Positions 26,480 to 34,583 of a stretch of DNA of 64,000 nucleotides are shown piece by piece. The notes beneath the pieces were generated by a model. It had not been told where the DNA came from. It did not search any database and worked only from the letters and a program-made list of their open reading frames with translations. The DNA comes from Phycisphaerales bacterium (GTDB lineage: Bacteria; Planctomycetota; Phycisphaerae; Phycisphaerales; UBA1924): NCBI GenBank assembly GCA_030149165.1, contig JASBRY010000008.1, positions 372,001-436,000 of the forward strand, read 5' to 3'. The stretch's first letter is position 1. Every line of letters starts with the position of its first letter. The position numbers were made by a program, and so were the translations under genes.

Positions 26480-27267
26480 GCGTGCTCTATTGTATCGGAT
26501 GCTCGGCGTGGTGTTGCGGGGAACAGGACATTGTGTCCATCGATTTGAGACTGGATAAACGGTGTTTGGTACACCGATTCGATGGTTGTTGGATTCAGGA
26601 CCTCCGATGCGTCGCCTTGCGAGTGGACATGTCCTTCCTGATCGAGCAGGATGACACGATCTGCAAATCGGGAAGCGAGCGTCAGATCGTGTGCGACCAG
26701 CGCGATTCCGATACCAGTCGAAGCGATCTCACGCAGCGCGACGAGTGATTCGAGCTGATGACGCGGATCCATAGCGCTGGTGGGCTCGTCGGCGATGAGG
26801 TAGGAATCGGTCGTCCGATCGAGCTGCGCGAATGCACGCGCGATCGAGACACGCTGCTGCTGACCAACAGAGAGCGTGCCCATTGGTTCATCGGCGATGG
26901 AAATCAATCCGAAGCGTTCTAATGCGTGCTCAACCGCTGCTGGTTTTTTGGGGAGGGCCAGTCTCCCGAACGAGACCACTAAACGCGCATCGAAGTCGAA
27001 TGCGAGTGAAGAACGCTGCGCGATGTACGCAAGTTTGCTCGCTCGCTCTTGGGCGCTGAGTTCTTGAACATAGCGCCCATCGATGGTGATTGATCCTGAA
27101 TCGGGCTTTTGCACACCCGCGAGGAGTCGAGCGAGCGTGGACTTGCCGGCGCCGTTGGGACCGAGGATCGCGGTGATGGCGCCCGGCTCGATCGACGCGG
27201 TGATCGACGAAAGCACCACCGGACCTTTGGAGTAGCTGAACGACAGGTTGGTCGCGGTGAGCGCCAT
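26476..27267 (-). CDS. ABC transporter ATP-binding protein, iron-siderophore/haem type
   Basis: The 263-residue ATPase has Walker A GPNGAGKSTLARLL (near residue 37), the signature LSVGQQQRVSIARAF (near residue 132) and Walker B SYLIADEPTSAMD, followed by the H-loop LVAHD. It looks like FecE/HmuV importers for iron chelates or haem. No permease or binding protein is next to it, so it must serve a permease elsewhere, or the downstream membrane-anchored protein. It diverges from rnr across 79 bp. Confidence 0.85.
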   Translation of the reverse strand: MALTATNLSFSYSKGPVVLSSITASIEPGAITAILGPNGAGKSTLARLLAGVQKPDSGSITIDGRYVQELSAQERASKLAYIAQRSSLAFDFDARLVVSFGRLALPKKPAAVEHALERFGLISIADEPMGTLSVGQQQRVSIARAFAQLDRTTDSYLIADEPTSAMDPRHQLESLVALREIASTGIGIALVAHDLTLASRFADRVILLDQEGHVHSQGDASEVLNPTTIESVYQTPFIQSQIDGHNVLFPATPRRASDTIEHA

Positions 27268-27346
27268 GGCGTGATGATATGGTCAAAGTGCTGGTTTGAT
27301 GGGAGAATGTGCCCGCACGAGCGAGAGTCGGTCGATAGAGTGGCTC

Positions 27347-29875
27347 ATGGCAGAACGCTTCCGCGATCGCTTGATCGCTCACATTTCGCACGAATCGTAC
27401 CAACCCGCTCAGATCCCGATCCTCGCGAGAGATCTCAACATTGAGGATGTGGAGGAGTTTGGGGTCGCTGTGCGCGAACTCGCGGCTGAGGACATCGTCG
27501 CGATCGACGACGCCGGGAAGGTCCATCTCCCGTTCCGTGAGGATGAAGGAGAGATGATCGGCGAGTTCCGCTCCACACGCAGCGGAGTTGGATTCGTCTC
27601 ACCCTCACGCACGACACACGGCGGGGATGTGTTCATTCCTCCTCACGCGACAATGGGCGCGCTCGATCGTGACACGGTCAAAATCTGGTACGAGCGCGAC
27701 AAGCGGAGAGAACGCAAGCTCGGCACACTTGAGCGTCAATACTCTGGAGAGGTCGTCGACATCATCGCACGCAAGCGATCGGCCTTCTCTGGAGAGATTG
27801 ACAAACGCGATGGTCGTTGGTTGGTGTATCCGGATGGACGAGAGCTGACCGATCCCATCATCATCCGCGATGCGGAATCAAAGAATGTGAAGCCGGGTGA
27901 TAAGGTGGTCGTGGAGATCATTGACTATCCGGAGGGGGACTACCTCGCGGAGGGTGTGATCACCAAGGTGCTCGGAGCCGCGGGTGATCCCGATGTGGAG
28001 ACGCAAGCGGTCATCGCGGCGTACTCGCTCCCGAGCAATGAGTTCCCTGAGGAATGCGTCCAGCAAGCACGCGAAGCGACGCAGCGATTCGATGAAGAGA
28101 TGTCGCAATACGAATCTCAGGGGATCGATGCACTGCATATGCGCCGTGATCTGACAGAGGACCTGATCTGCACGATCGATCCGCCGGACGCGAAGGACTA
28201 CGACGACGCGATCTCGATCAAGCGTCTGGACGATGGCGGATGGGAACTGGGGATTCACATTGCGGATGTGTCGCACTACATCGATCCGGGGACAGCGCTG
28301 GATCTGGAAGCGGCGGAGCGCGGGAACTCGGTGTATCTCCCACGGCTGGTGATCCCGATGCTCCCTGAGGTCTTGAGTAACGGGATCTGCTCGCTGCAAG
28401 AGGGTGTGCTGCGCTATGCAAAGACCTGCATTATCCAGTACGACAAGATGGGCAATGTCCGATCGCGTGGAGTGTGTCAGTCGCTGATCAAGTCACGCAA
28501 GCGGATGACCTATCTCGAAGCGCAGGCGCTGATTGATGGCGATCTGGAAGAAGCGAAGAAGAACGCGAAGACGGATACCCCCCACACACAAGACATCATT
28601 GATGTGTGCAAGGACATGGATACGCTCGCGCGACTGATCCGCGCTCGCAGACACAAAGCCGGGATGATCCATCTGGATCTTCCTGAAGTTGAGCTGGTCT
28701 TTGATGAGAACGGCAAGGTCATCGATGCGCACAAGGAAGACGACGCGTTCACGCACACGATCATCGAGATGTTTATGGTCGAAGCGAACGAGGCGCTCGC
28801 GACGCTCTTCGAAGCGATGCGGGTGCCTGTGCTTCGTCGAACCCACCCCGAACCGACTCCAGGGGATGTGGAAGAGTTGAAGAAGACCGCGATGGTCGCG
28901 GGATATCGGATCCCGAAGAACCCGACGCGTGAGGAACTCCAAACACTACTCGACGCGACGGCTGGGACTGGTGCTGCTCGTGCGGTGCACACGGCGGTCT
29001 TGCGGACAATGACCAAGGCGGTGTATTCGCCGGCGCTGATAGGGCACTACGCGCTCGCGAGCCATGCGTACGCGCACTTCACATCACCGATCCGTCGCTA
29101 TCCGGACCTGACGCTCCATCGCGCTCTGTTCGCGTATCTCAAACGCACGGACAACGGGGTCAACTATCCCAAGTCGGACTCCGCGAAGATCGCGCTTGGG
29201 AAAGAACTCAAAGAGGACAACCTGTGTCCTGATGAGCAGACGCTCAAAACGATCGGGAACAATTGTTCTAATACTGAGGTCAATGCCGCGGACGCGGAAC
29301 GCGCGCTGCGTCAGTTCCTTGTGCTGCAACTCATGGCGGAGCACATCGGTGAGGAGTTTGATGCGTTCGTGACCGGCGTGACCCCCAAGGGTGTGTATGT
29401 CCAGATCGAGAAGTACCTCGCGGATGGGATGATTCAGAAACAGGACCTTCCTGGAGACACGACGCGCGGGAATCGTCCGCCGACTTGGAAGATCGATGAT
29501 CGGACCGGCGCGATCGTGGACATCCATTCGGGCCGGAGTTTCTCGATCGGTGACAAGGTGACTGTGATCGTGAGTCAGGTGGATCTGGCGATGCGCCGGA
29601 TGGATCTGTTGGTTGCCAATGCCGATCGACGAGCGGTTGGAAAGGCGAAGGGCAAGGGTTTAGGGCAGGGTCTCAAGATCGGCGGCGATGACTTCGGCGG
29701 GCTCGGCGAAACCCAGGGCGCCGGATTCAAGACTCCGGGTTCACAGCGTCGAAGTAGGAAGTCCAAATCGCGCGATCGCGGGAAGACGGACTATCGAAGA
29801 GATGCCGCAGGTAAAGCGGGACCAGGCGGCAAGAAAAAAGGCAAGGGTAAAGGCAAAGGGAAGGGCAAGCGATGA
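27347..29875 (+). CDS. rnr: Ribonuclease R
   Basis: The ATG at 27347 (MAERFRDRLIAHIS) is preferred over the longer ORF; it gives 842 residues. The order is an N-terminal helix-turn-helix and cold-shock domains, then the RNB catalytic domain with DLICTIDPPDAKDYDDAIS (Asp metal ligands) and LHIADVSHYIDPG, then an S1 domain (FDAFVTGVTPKGVYVQIE) and a basic Gly/Lys tail (KKKGKGKGKGKGKR). RNase R degrades structured RNA 3' to 5'. Its stop overlaps the next gene by 4 bp. Confidence 0.96.
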   Translation: MAERFRDRLIAHISHESYQPAQIPILARDLNIEDVEEFGVAVRELAAEDIVAIDDAGKVHLPFREDEGEMIGEFRSTRSGVGFVSPSRTTHGGDVFIPPHATMGALDRDTVKIWYERDKRRERKLGTLERQYSGEVVDIIARKRSAFSGEIDKRDGRWLVYPDGRELTDPIIIRDAESKNVKPGDKVVVEIIDYPEGDYLAEGVITKVLGAAGDPDVETQAVIAAYSLPSNEFPEECVQQAREATQRFDEEMSQYESQGIDALHMRRDLTEDLICTIDPPDAKDYDDAISIKRLDDGGWELGIHIADVSHYIDPGTALDLEAAERGNSVYLPRLVIPMLPEVLSNGICSLQEGVLRYAKTCIIQYDKMGNVRSRGVCQSLIKSRKRMTYLEAQALIDGDLEEAKKNAKTDTPHTQDIIDVCKDMDTLARLIRARRHKAGMIHLDLPEVELVFDENGKVIDAHKEDDAFTHTIIEMFMVEANEALATLFEAMRVPVLRRTHPEPTPGDVEELKKTAMVAGYRIPKNPTREELQTLLDATAGTGAARAVHTAVLRTMTKAVYSPALIGHYALASHAYAHFTSPIRRYPDLTLHRALFAYLKRTDNGVNYPKSDSAKIALGKELKEDNLCPDEQTLKTIGNNCSNTEVNAADAERALRQFLVLQLMAEHIGEEFDAFVTGVTPKGVYVQIEKYLADGMIQKQDLPGDTTRGNRPPTWKIDDRTGAIVDIHSGRSFSIGDKVTVIVSQVDLAMRRMDLLVANADRRAVGKAKGKGLGQGLKIGGDDFGGLGETQGAGFKTPGSQRRSRKSKSRDRGKTDYRRDAAGKAGPGGKKKGKGKGKGKGKR

Positions 29876-30582
29876 GATCACGAGCACACACACTGGTTTC
29901 CTTGGCGCTGGGCGCCGCGTTCTGTCTGCCTCTCGCTTCGTGCGGGCAATGGTGGAAGTCTGACAAACGCGAATCCAAAAAACCAGCGTACAAGCATGCG
30001 GCGTACAAGATCCGGAGTGAATCGCTCGGGCTGATGCGATTCGAGCAGTACCTGACCGGTTCATTTTCATCGTTTGCGCAATCCCAGCGTGATCCCGAGT
30101 TCTATGAGATCGTGCTCAACATGGTACCGATCTGGGAGGATCGAGATGATGGACCTTGGTTGTATGTCGAGCAAGCGGTCGCGAGCACGATGGATCAGCC
30201 GTATCGACAGCGTGTGTACCACCTCGAGCAGGTGGGTGAGCACGAGTTCATGTCTTCGGTCTACAGCTTCGAGAATCCGGAACAGTTTGCTGGCGCGTAT
30301 CGCGATGAACAGCCGTTGAGTGAGTTGAGTCCCGAGGACCTGACCATCCGTCAGGGGTGCGCGATCATCGTCAGTTGGGATGAAGAACAGCGTGTGTTCG
30401 TTGGATCGACCGACGGCAGCGACTGTCAGTCGGATCTCCGAGGCGCGAGTTACGCGACGAGCGAGGTGCTGCTCCGCAAGGATCGTTTGGTGACTTGGGA
30501 TCGTGGATACGACGAATCGGGTGAACAGGTTTGGGGCGCGGTCAAGGGTGGATATATCTTCGATCGCGTAACGATGCCTTGA
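29872..30582 (+). CDS. CpcT/CpeT family lipoprotein
   Basis: The 236-residue protein begins with a lipoprotein signal (LGAAFCLPLASCGQWW, Cys near residue 24). The remainder has the CpcT/CpeT pattern: LMRFEQYLTGSFSSFAQSQRDPEFYEIVLNM, WLYVEQAVASTMDQPYRQRVYHLEQ and GCAIIVSWDEEQRVFVGSTDGSDCQSDLRGASYATSEVLL. In cyanobacteria these proteins attach bilins to phycobiliproteins; that substrate is not expected here, so its role is open. It overlaps rnr by 4 bp (ATGA). Confidence 0.85.
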   Translation: MRSRAHTLVSLALGAAFCLPLASCGQWWKSDKRESKKPAYKHAAYKIRSESLGLMRFEQYLTGSFSSFAQSQRDPEFYEIVLNMVPIWEDRDDGPWLYVEQAVASTMDQPYRQRVYHLEQVGEHEFMSSVYSFENPEQFAGAYRDEQPLSELSPEDLTIRQGCAIIVSWDEEQRVFVGSTDGSDCQSDLRGASYATSEVLLRKDRLVTWDRGYDESGEQVWGAVKGGYIFDRVTMP

Positions 30583-31655
30583 CTGAATCGGGACACAATG
30601 GATCCGATGCATCGGTGCTGATTGTCGGCGCTGGGATCAGTGGTCTGAGCTGCGCCAAGCATCTGCACGATCGCGGCATTCCGGTGTGTGTCATTGATCA
30701 GGGGTATCGGATCGGGGGACGCTGCTCGACGAGGAGAACCTACGAGGGTGAAGTGATCGCTGATCACGGCGCTCCGAGCTTTGAAGCGAAGGATCCGGAA
30801 TTCGAGGATGCGGTCAGTGAATGGATCGCGTCGGGAATCTGCACTCAGTGGGATGTTGATCGATACCAATGGACTGATGACTCTCTCAAGCAAGAAAATG
30901 AACCAAGCAGACTGTACATCGGTACACCGACTATGGATGCCATCGCGTTCCATCTCGCGTCGGGGATTGCAGTCCAGAGCGGGACTCGGGTTCTCGGGCT
31001 ACGCAAGAAGACTGATGGTAACTGGTGTGTTGAGACTGAGTCGCGCGATGGGGGACGATCAGAAGCTTCATGCACTCATGTTGTGATCGCGACGCATCCG
31101 CGCGAAGCGGTTCGGCTCATTGGGGATCATTCGTCATTTCTCACAAGCACGCTTGAGCATGTCCAGACCGCATGTGTTTGGGTGTTGATGATGCGGATCA
31201 AGGATCCGCTCGAAGGACTCCCAGTGTTGGTCGAGGTGAGCGAGGGCGGCGATGGGATCATTGCAAAAATCATCCGTGATGATCATAAACCCAGCCGAGC
31301 GCGAGACACTGATTCATCGACGCTGGTGATTCATGCGTGCAGCGACTGGTCTGCAGCGAATCGTGATCTGGATCATGACGAAGCTCAGCGGGTATTGACT
31401 GAACAAACGGGATTGTTGCTACCCGAGATGCTTGGGTATGAGATCAAGGATCTTCGTATTGATGATGTTCAGGTGCATCGGTGGGGTTCGGCACACCCTG
31501 TAGAAGGCTTGCCTCAATTATGCGAAACGGATGACGACGCGCGCATCATGCTCTGCGGCGATGCGTTCGGATGGAAAGAACTCGCACTCGGCGTGCAGAG
31601 CGCTTGGCTCAGCGGACGCGCGGCGGCGGCTGTGCTCGCTGATGGACTTGGTTAA
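30579..31655 (+). CDS. FAD-dependent amine oxidase/renalase-like oxidoreductase
   Basis: The 358-residue protein has the GxGxxG FAD-binding motif VLIVGAGISGLSCAKHL, the RIGGRCSTRR motif shared with renalase-like and MAO-type flavoproteins, and a C-terminal FAD contact LCGDAFGWKELALGVQSAWLSGRAAA. Its start is not clear in the track (30531 lies inside the previous gene). The in-frame TTG at 30579 overlaps the TGA of the CpcT-like gene in TTGA, suggesting coupled initiation at a TTG codon. The substrate is unknown. It converges with thiL and overlaps its stop by 4 bp. Confidence 0.85.
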   Translation: MTESGHNGSDASVLIVGAGISGLSCAKHLHDRGIPVCVIDQGYRIGGRCSTRRTYEGEVIADHGAPSFEAKDPEFEDAVSEWIASGICTQWDVDRYQWTDDSLKQENEPSRLYIGTPTMDAIAFHLASGIAVQSGTRVLGLRKKTDGNWCVETESRDGGRSEASCTHVVIATHPREAVRLIGDHSSFLTSTLEHVQTACVWVLMMRIKDPLEGLPVLVEVSEGGDGIIAKIIRDDHKPSRARDTDSSTLVIHACSDWSAANRDLDHDEAQRVLTEQTGLLLPEMLGYEIKDLRIDDVQVHRWGSAHPVEGLPQLCETDDDARIMLCGDAFGWKELALGVQSAWLSGRAAAAVLADGLG

Positions 31656-32560
31656 TGATCCCATCCCATGCGTGAGGCATCGTGATGATGGCCGTGCGGA
31701 TCGAAGATGATCGCGCCTGGAGCTTCATTTGGTTCGCATGCTCTACAGCGTCCGATTGGTCCCTGCAATGGAGGATCCATTGAGGGGATCTGAGTCTCAG
31801 GAGCGATGCACATCAGCAGTTCGTAATCCTCACCCTCACTCACGGCTTGTTTCCAATCAGAGCAAAGGTGACTGATCGGGAGCTTGGAGGCATCGATCTC
31901 GATGATGAGTCCAGACGCTTGCGCGATCCGGTGCGCGTCGCGTCCCAGTCCATCGGAAATATCCATCATCGCGTGGACACCTTCTGCTGCGGCCCACTGT
32001 CCGGCTGAGAGTCTCGGCTCGAAGAGCAGATGCCAACCTGATTCAAAGCTCCCCCCCACTTGTCCTGTGAGGTACAGCTCATCACCTGCTTGAGCACCAG
32101 AGCGGAGGATTGGCGATGCGTTCTCCAGCATCGTCCCTCCCACAGTGACGGTCAGTGTGAGCGGATGGTCGGACTGGGAATGGGAAGCGATATCCCCTCC
32201 GATGAGCGGACAGTTCCAGTGGGTTGCCCACTTGTGCATCGCGTCGAAGAGCTCGTTGGCCTGCTTGCAGTCTTTAGGGAGCACCCCTGTCCCGAGCGAC
32301 CACGATGGGACGCCTCCCATCGCGGCGATGTCGGACACTGATCGTGCGATCGCCTTGCGCGCGATGAGGTTGAGATCGGTGCCGGACTCGAAGTGTCGAC
32401 CCTCGACGAGTTGGTCGACGGTGATGAGGGTCGTGTCTCCCGATGGGGTTTGATAGACTGCACAATCGTCTCCGGGTCCGACGACGAGCCTGTTACCACC
32501 TCCGATGTTGAGATCAGCGGATCTTTGGTAGATGTGGTTGTGGAGAGTGGATTCGTCCAT
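31652..32560 (-). CDS. thiL: Thiamine-monophosphate kinase
   Basis: The ATG at 32560 (MDESTLHNHIYQ) gives 302 residues; the ORF track runs about 460 bp further upstream through the NAT gene. ThiL motifs are present: GPGDDCAVY (ATP/Mg), DQLVEGRHFE, ARSVSDIAAMGG, GGDIASH and MMDISDGLGRDAHRIAQASGL. It phosphorylates thiamine monophosphate to the diphosphate. It lies 4 bp after the NAT gene in a phhA-NAT-thiL run. No other thiamine genes are nearby. Confidence 0.94.
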   Translation of the reverse strand: MDESTLHNHIYQRSADLNIGGGNRLVVGPGDDCAVYQTPSGDTTLITVDQLVEGRHFESGTDLNLIARKAIARSVSDIAAMGGVPSWSLGTGVLPKDCKQANELFDAMHKWATHWNCPLIGGDIASHSQSDHPLTLTVTVGGTMLENASPILRSGAQAGDELYLTGQVGGSFESGWHLLFEPRLSAGQWAAAEGVHAMMDISDGLGRDAHRIAQASGLIIEIDASKLPISHLCSDWKQAVSEGEDYELLMCIAPETQIPSMDPPLQGPIGRCRACEPNEAPGAIIFDPHGHHHDASRMGWDH

Positions 32561-32564
32561 GGGA

Positions 32565-33428
32565 TTAGAGCCCGTCAATGCCGAACTTGGTTCCTGCTGG
32601 GAATCGGAGTCCGAAGCGTTGGTCCAGAATTTCGAGGAGTTGGCCTGTGCTTTGGATGTCGATCTCTTCGATGGGTTTGCCGTGTAAGCGGTGGACATAC
32701 TTTCGTGTTGCGAGCGTGTGTCGAGAGCCGTCGTCTGAAGCGATCGCGACCATGATCTTGTCGCGGAAGGTCGATTGGGGGCTGGCGCTGGTCCACCAGT
32801 TCCCGACTTCGCGATCGATTTGCAACATCTGCTCGCCGGTAAACTCGTAGACGCTTCTCCATTCTTCGTCGATGAGGATCTGGTGGAACCAATGGTCAAA
32901 GCCGTCGGGAGATGGGTCGTCGTCTTTGATGATCCGGCGCGTGTCGTGTGGTGTTTGCTGTGGACTTGAGGTATCCATCCGCAGCGGCTGTGTAGGTGTG
33001 AAGCCACCAACACCAACATCAACGAGCCATGGAGTTCCGTCGAGCATGACTCTGCTGAACAGGTGCGTGCGTGCGGGCATGATGCCGGGGGGGGCGGAGA
33101 AGATCACGCGCCCTGAGAGTCCGATCGCTTCGTATCCCAGCGATTGGAGGACGCTCAGAAACAGACTGTTGTGCTCGAAACAGTATCCCCCACGATTGCG
33201 AGTGATGAGTTTGTGCTCGATGCCTTGAGTGTTCAGATCGATGCGATCTCCCAGCAGCACATCGAGGTTCTCGAAGGGGATCGCACTCGCGTGGCAGAGC
33301 TGTAGGTGCTTGAGTGTCTCGAGCGTGGGCTTGAGGTCGGATGAGCCGTTGAAATTGATGCGATTGAGATACGCGTCAAGATCGATCTGGTGATCTGTCT
33401 GGTGCTCATCAGGTTTGTTGTCAGACAT
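32565..33428 (-). CDS. Arylamine N-acetyltransferase family protein
   Basis: The 287-residue protein has the NAT catalytic triad in context: RNRGGYCFEHNSLF (Cys near residue 83), THLFSRVMLDGTPWLVDVGVGGFTPTQPLRM (His and Asp near residues 121 and 136). It has the NAT length. It transfers acetyl groups from acetyl-CoA to arylamines or similar amines. It overlaps phhA by 8 bp and abuts thiL, so it is part of a small operon of unclear purpose. Confidence 0.92.
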   Translation of the reverse strand: MSDNKPDEHQTDHQIDLDAYLNRINFNGSSDLKPTLETLKHLQLCHASAIPFENLDVLLGDRIDLNTQGIEHKLITRNRGGYCFEHNSLFLSVLQSLGYEAIGLSGRVIFSAPPGIMPARTHLFSRVMLDGTPWLVDVGVGGFTPTQPLRMDTSSPQQTPHDTRRIIKDDDPSPDGFDHWFHQILIDEEWRSVYEFTGEQMLQIDREVGNWWTSASPQSTFRDKIMVAIASDDGSRHTLATRKYVHRLHGKPIEEIDIQSTGQLLEILDQRFGLRFPAGTKFGIDGL

Positions 33429-34332
33429 TGGCGGCGGAATCTTCCAGGACTCGGTTCGCGTAATCGTTCATCGCGTCGCGGAGCTGCTCAAAGCTGTCGA
33501 GGACATAGACGATGTCTTGGAAATGATCGATCTCGAATGGGGTATTGATCACACGATCCATATCAAATGGTCGGCGTTCGATCTGTCCGTTGTCTCGACC
33601 TCCGGTTCCTTCCGGAGCGTTGAGCGCGTACTCAGACTCGGCGTGTGAGGAGATGGTTCCTGAGCCGTAGACCTTGAGCTTGCCGCCTTCGGAGATGAGT
33701 CCGAACTCGACAGTGAACCAGAAGAGTCGTGCGAGCGATTCTTCGTGTTCAGGTCCGGCGAGGAGCGCGGCTTTGCCGTAGGTCTGGAGGAAGTCCGCGA
33801 AGACTGGGTCCGCGTGGAGCGGGACATGCCCGAACACATCGTGGAAGATGTCCGGCTCTGGGAGGTAGTCCATCTTGTCTTCTGGACGGATGACGATGGT
33901 CGATGGGAACTCTCTTCGCGATAAGCAGCTGAAGAATGCTTTGGCAGGGAGGTAACCCGGCACGCCTCGCGAGCACCATCCCGTCAGTTCACGGAGGTAC
34001 TCGTTGATGCCGGTGATCTTGCGTCCCGGCTCGTAGGGGTCATCAACAGTTCCCCAGAGCAGCGGCACTCGATCGGGAACGAGATTGATCGCCCGGAGTC
34101 CAGTGAGGTAGGTATCCGATGCTTGCTGTTCGAGCACATCCCAGCGCTTGTTCCAGAGGGTCTTCCAAACACGATGGTTCTCCTCGGAGTAGCGGTCGTA
34201 GTGCTGTGTGACATAGAAGGATTCGGTGTCGATCTGCTCGGCGGGGAGTCCGGCGGAATCGTCCGCGGCTTTCTGGGCTCGCGCAAACTCGTCGCCGTCG
34301 ATGATGTTGTTGTAGCTGATGTCAGATCGCAT
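33421..34332 (-). CDS. phhA: Phenylalanine 4-monooxygenase
   Basis: The ATG at 34332 (MRSDISYNN) gives 303 residues. The core is that of aromatic amino acid hydroxylases: GTVDDPYEPGRKITGINEYLRELTGW, then LPEPDIFHDVFGHVPLHADP with the two Fe-binding His residues, and LFWFTVEFGLISEGG with the Glu ligand. It hydroxylates Phe to Tyr with tetrahydropterin and O2. The bacterial single-domain form lacks a regulatory ACT region, as here. It is the first gene of the run. Confidence 0.94.
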   Translation of the reverse strand: MRSDISYNNIIDGDEFARAQKAADDSAGLPAEQIDTESFYVTQHYDRYSEENHRVWKTLWNKRWDVLEQQASDTYLTGLRAINLVPDRVPLLWGTVDDPYEPGRKITGINEYLRELTGWCSRGVPGYLPAKAFFSCLSRREFPSTIVIRPEDKMDYLPEPDIFHDVFGHVPLHADPVFADFLQTYGKAALLAGPEHEESLARLFWFTVEFGLISEGGKLKVYGSGTISSHAESEYALNAPEGTGGRDNGQIERRPFDMDRVINTPFEIDHFQDIVYVLDSFEQLRDAMNDYANRVLEDSAANV

Positions 34333-34509
34333 GTTTGACTCCTTCCATAGATACGCATCCCCCACCCCACTGGTGCACTATTTTACGACCCTTTGGTCCG
34401 AAGAACACGCCGAAGTGGGGTGAAGTTGCGGGATTCCTGCTCCTCAGGAGGATTCTGGGTCGATGAATTGGTGACGACGAGGGAATTGCGGGGTATACTC
34501 GTGACCCGA

Positions 34510-34583
34510 GGGCCTGTAGCTCAGTTGGCTAGAGCGCACCGCTGATAACGGTGAGGTCGACAGTTCGAGTCTGTCCAGGCCCA
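34510..34583 (+). tRNA. tRNA-Ile (anticodon GAT)
   Basis: The sequence folds as a complete tRNA: acceptor GGGCCTG (34510-34516) with CAGGCCC (34576-34582), D arm GTAGCTCAGTTGGCTAGAGC, anticodon arm CCGCTGATAACGG with GAT at 34544-34546, and T arm GACAGTTCGAGTCTGTC. The CCA is not fully encoded. It is the integration target of the recombinase that reads antisense into it. Confidence 0.97.
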
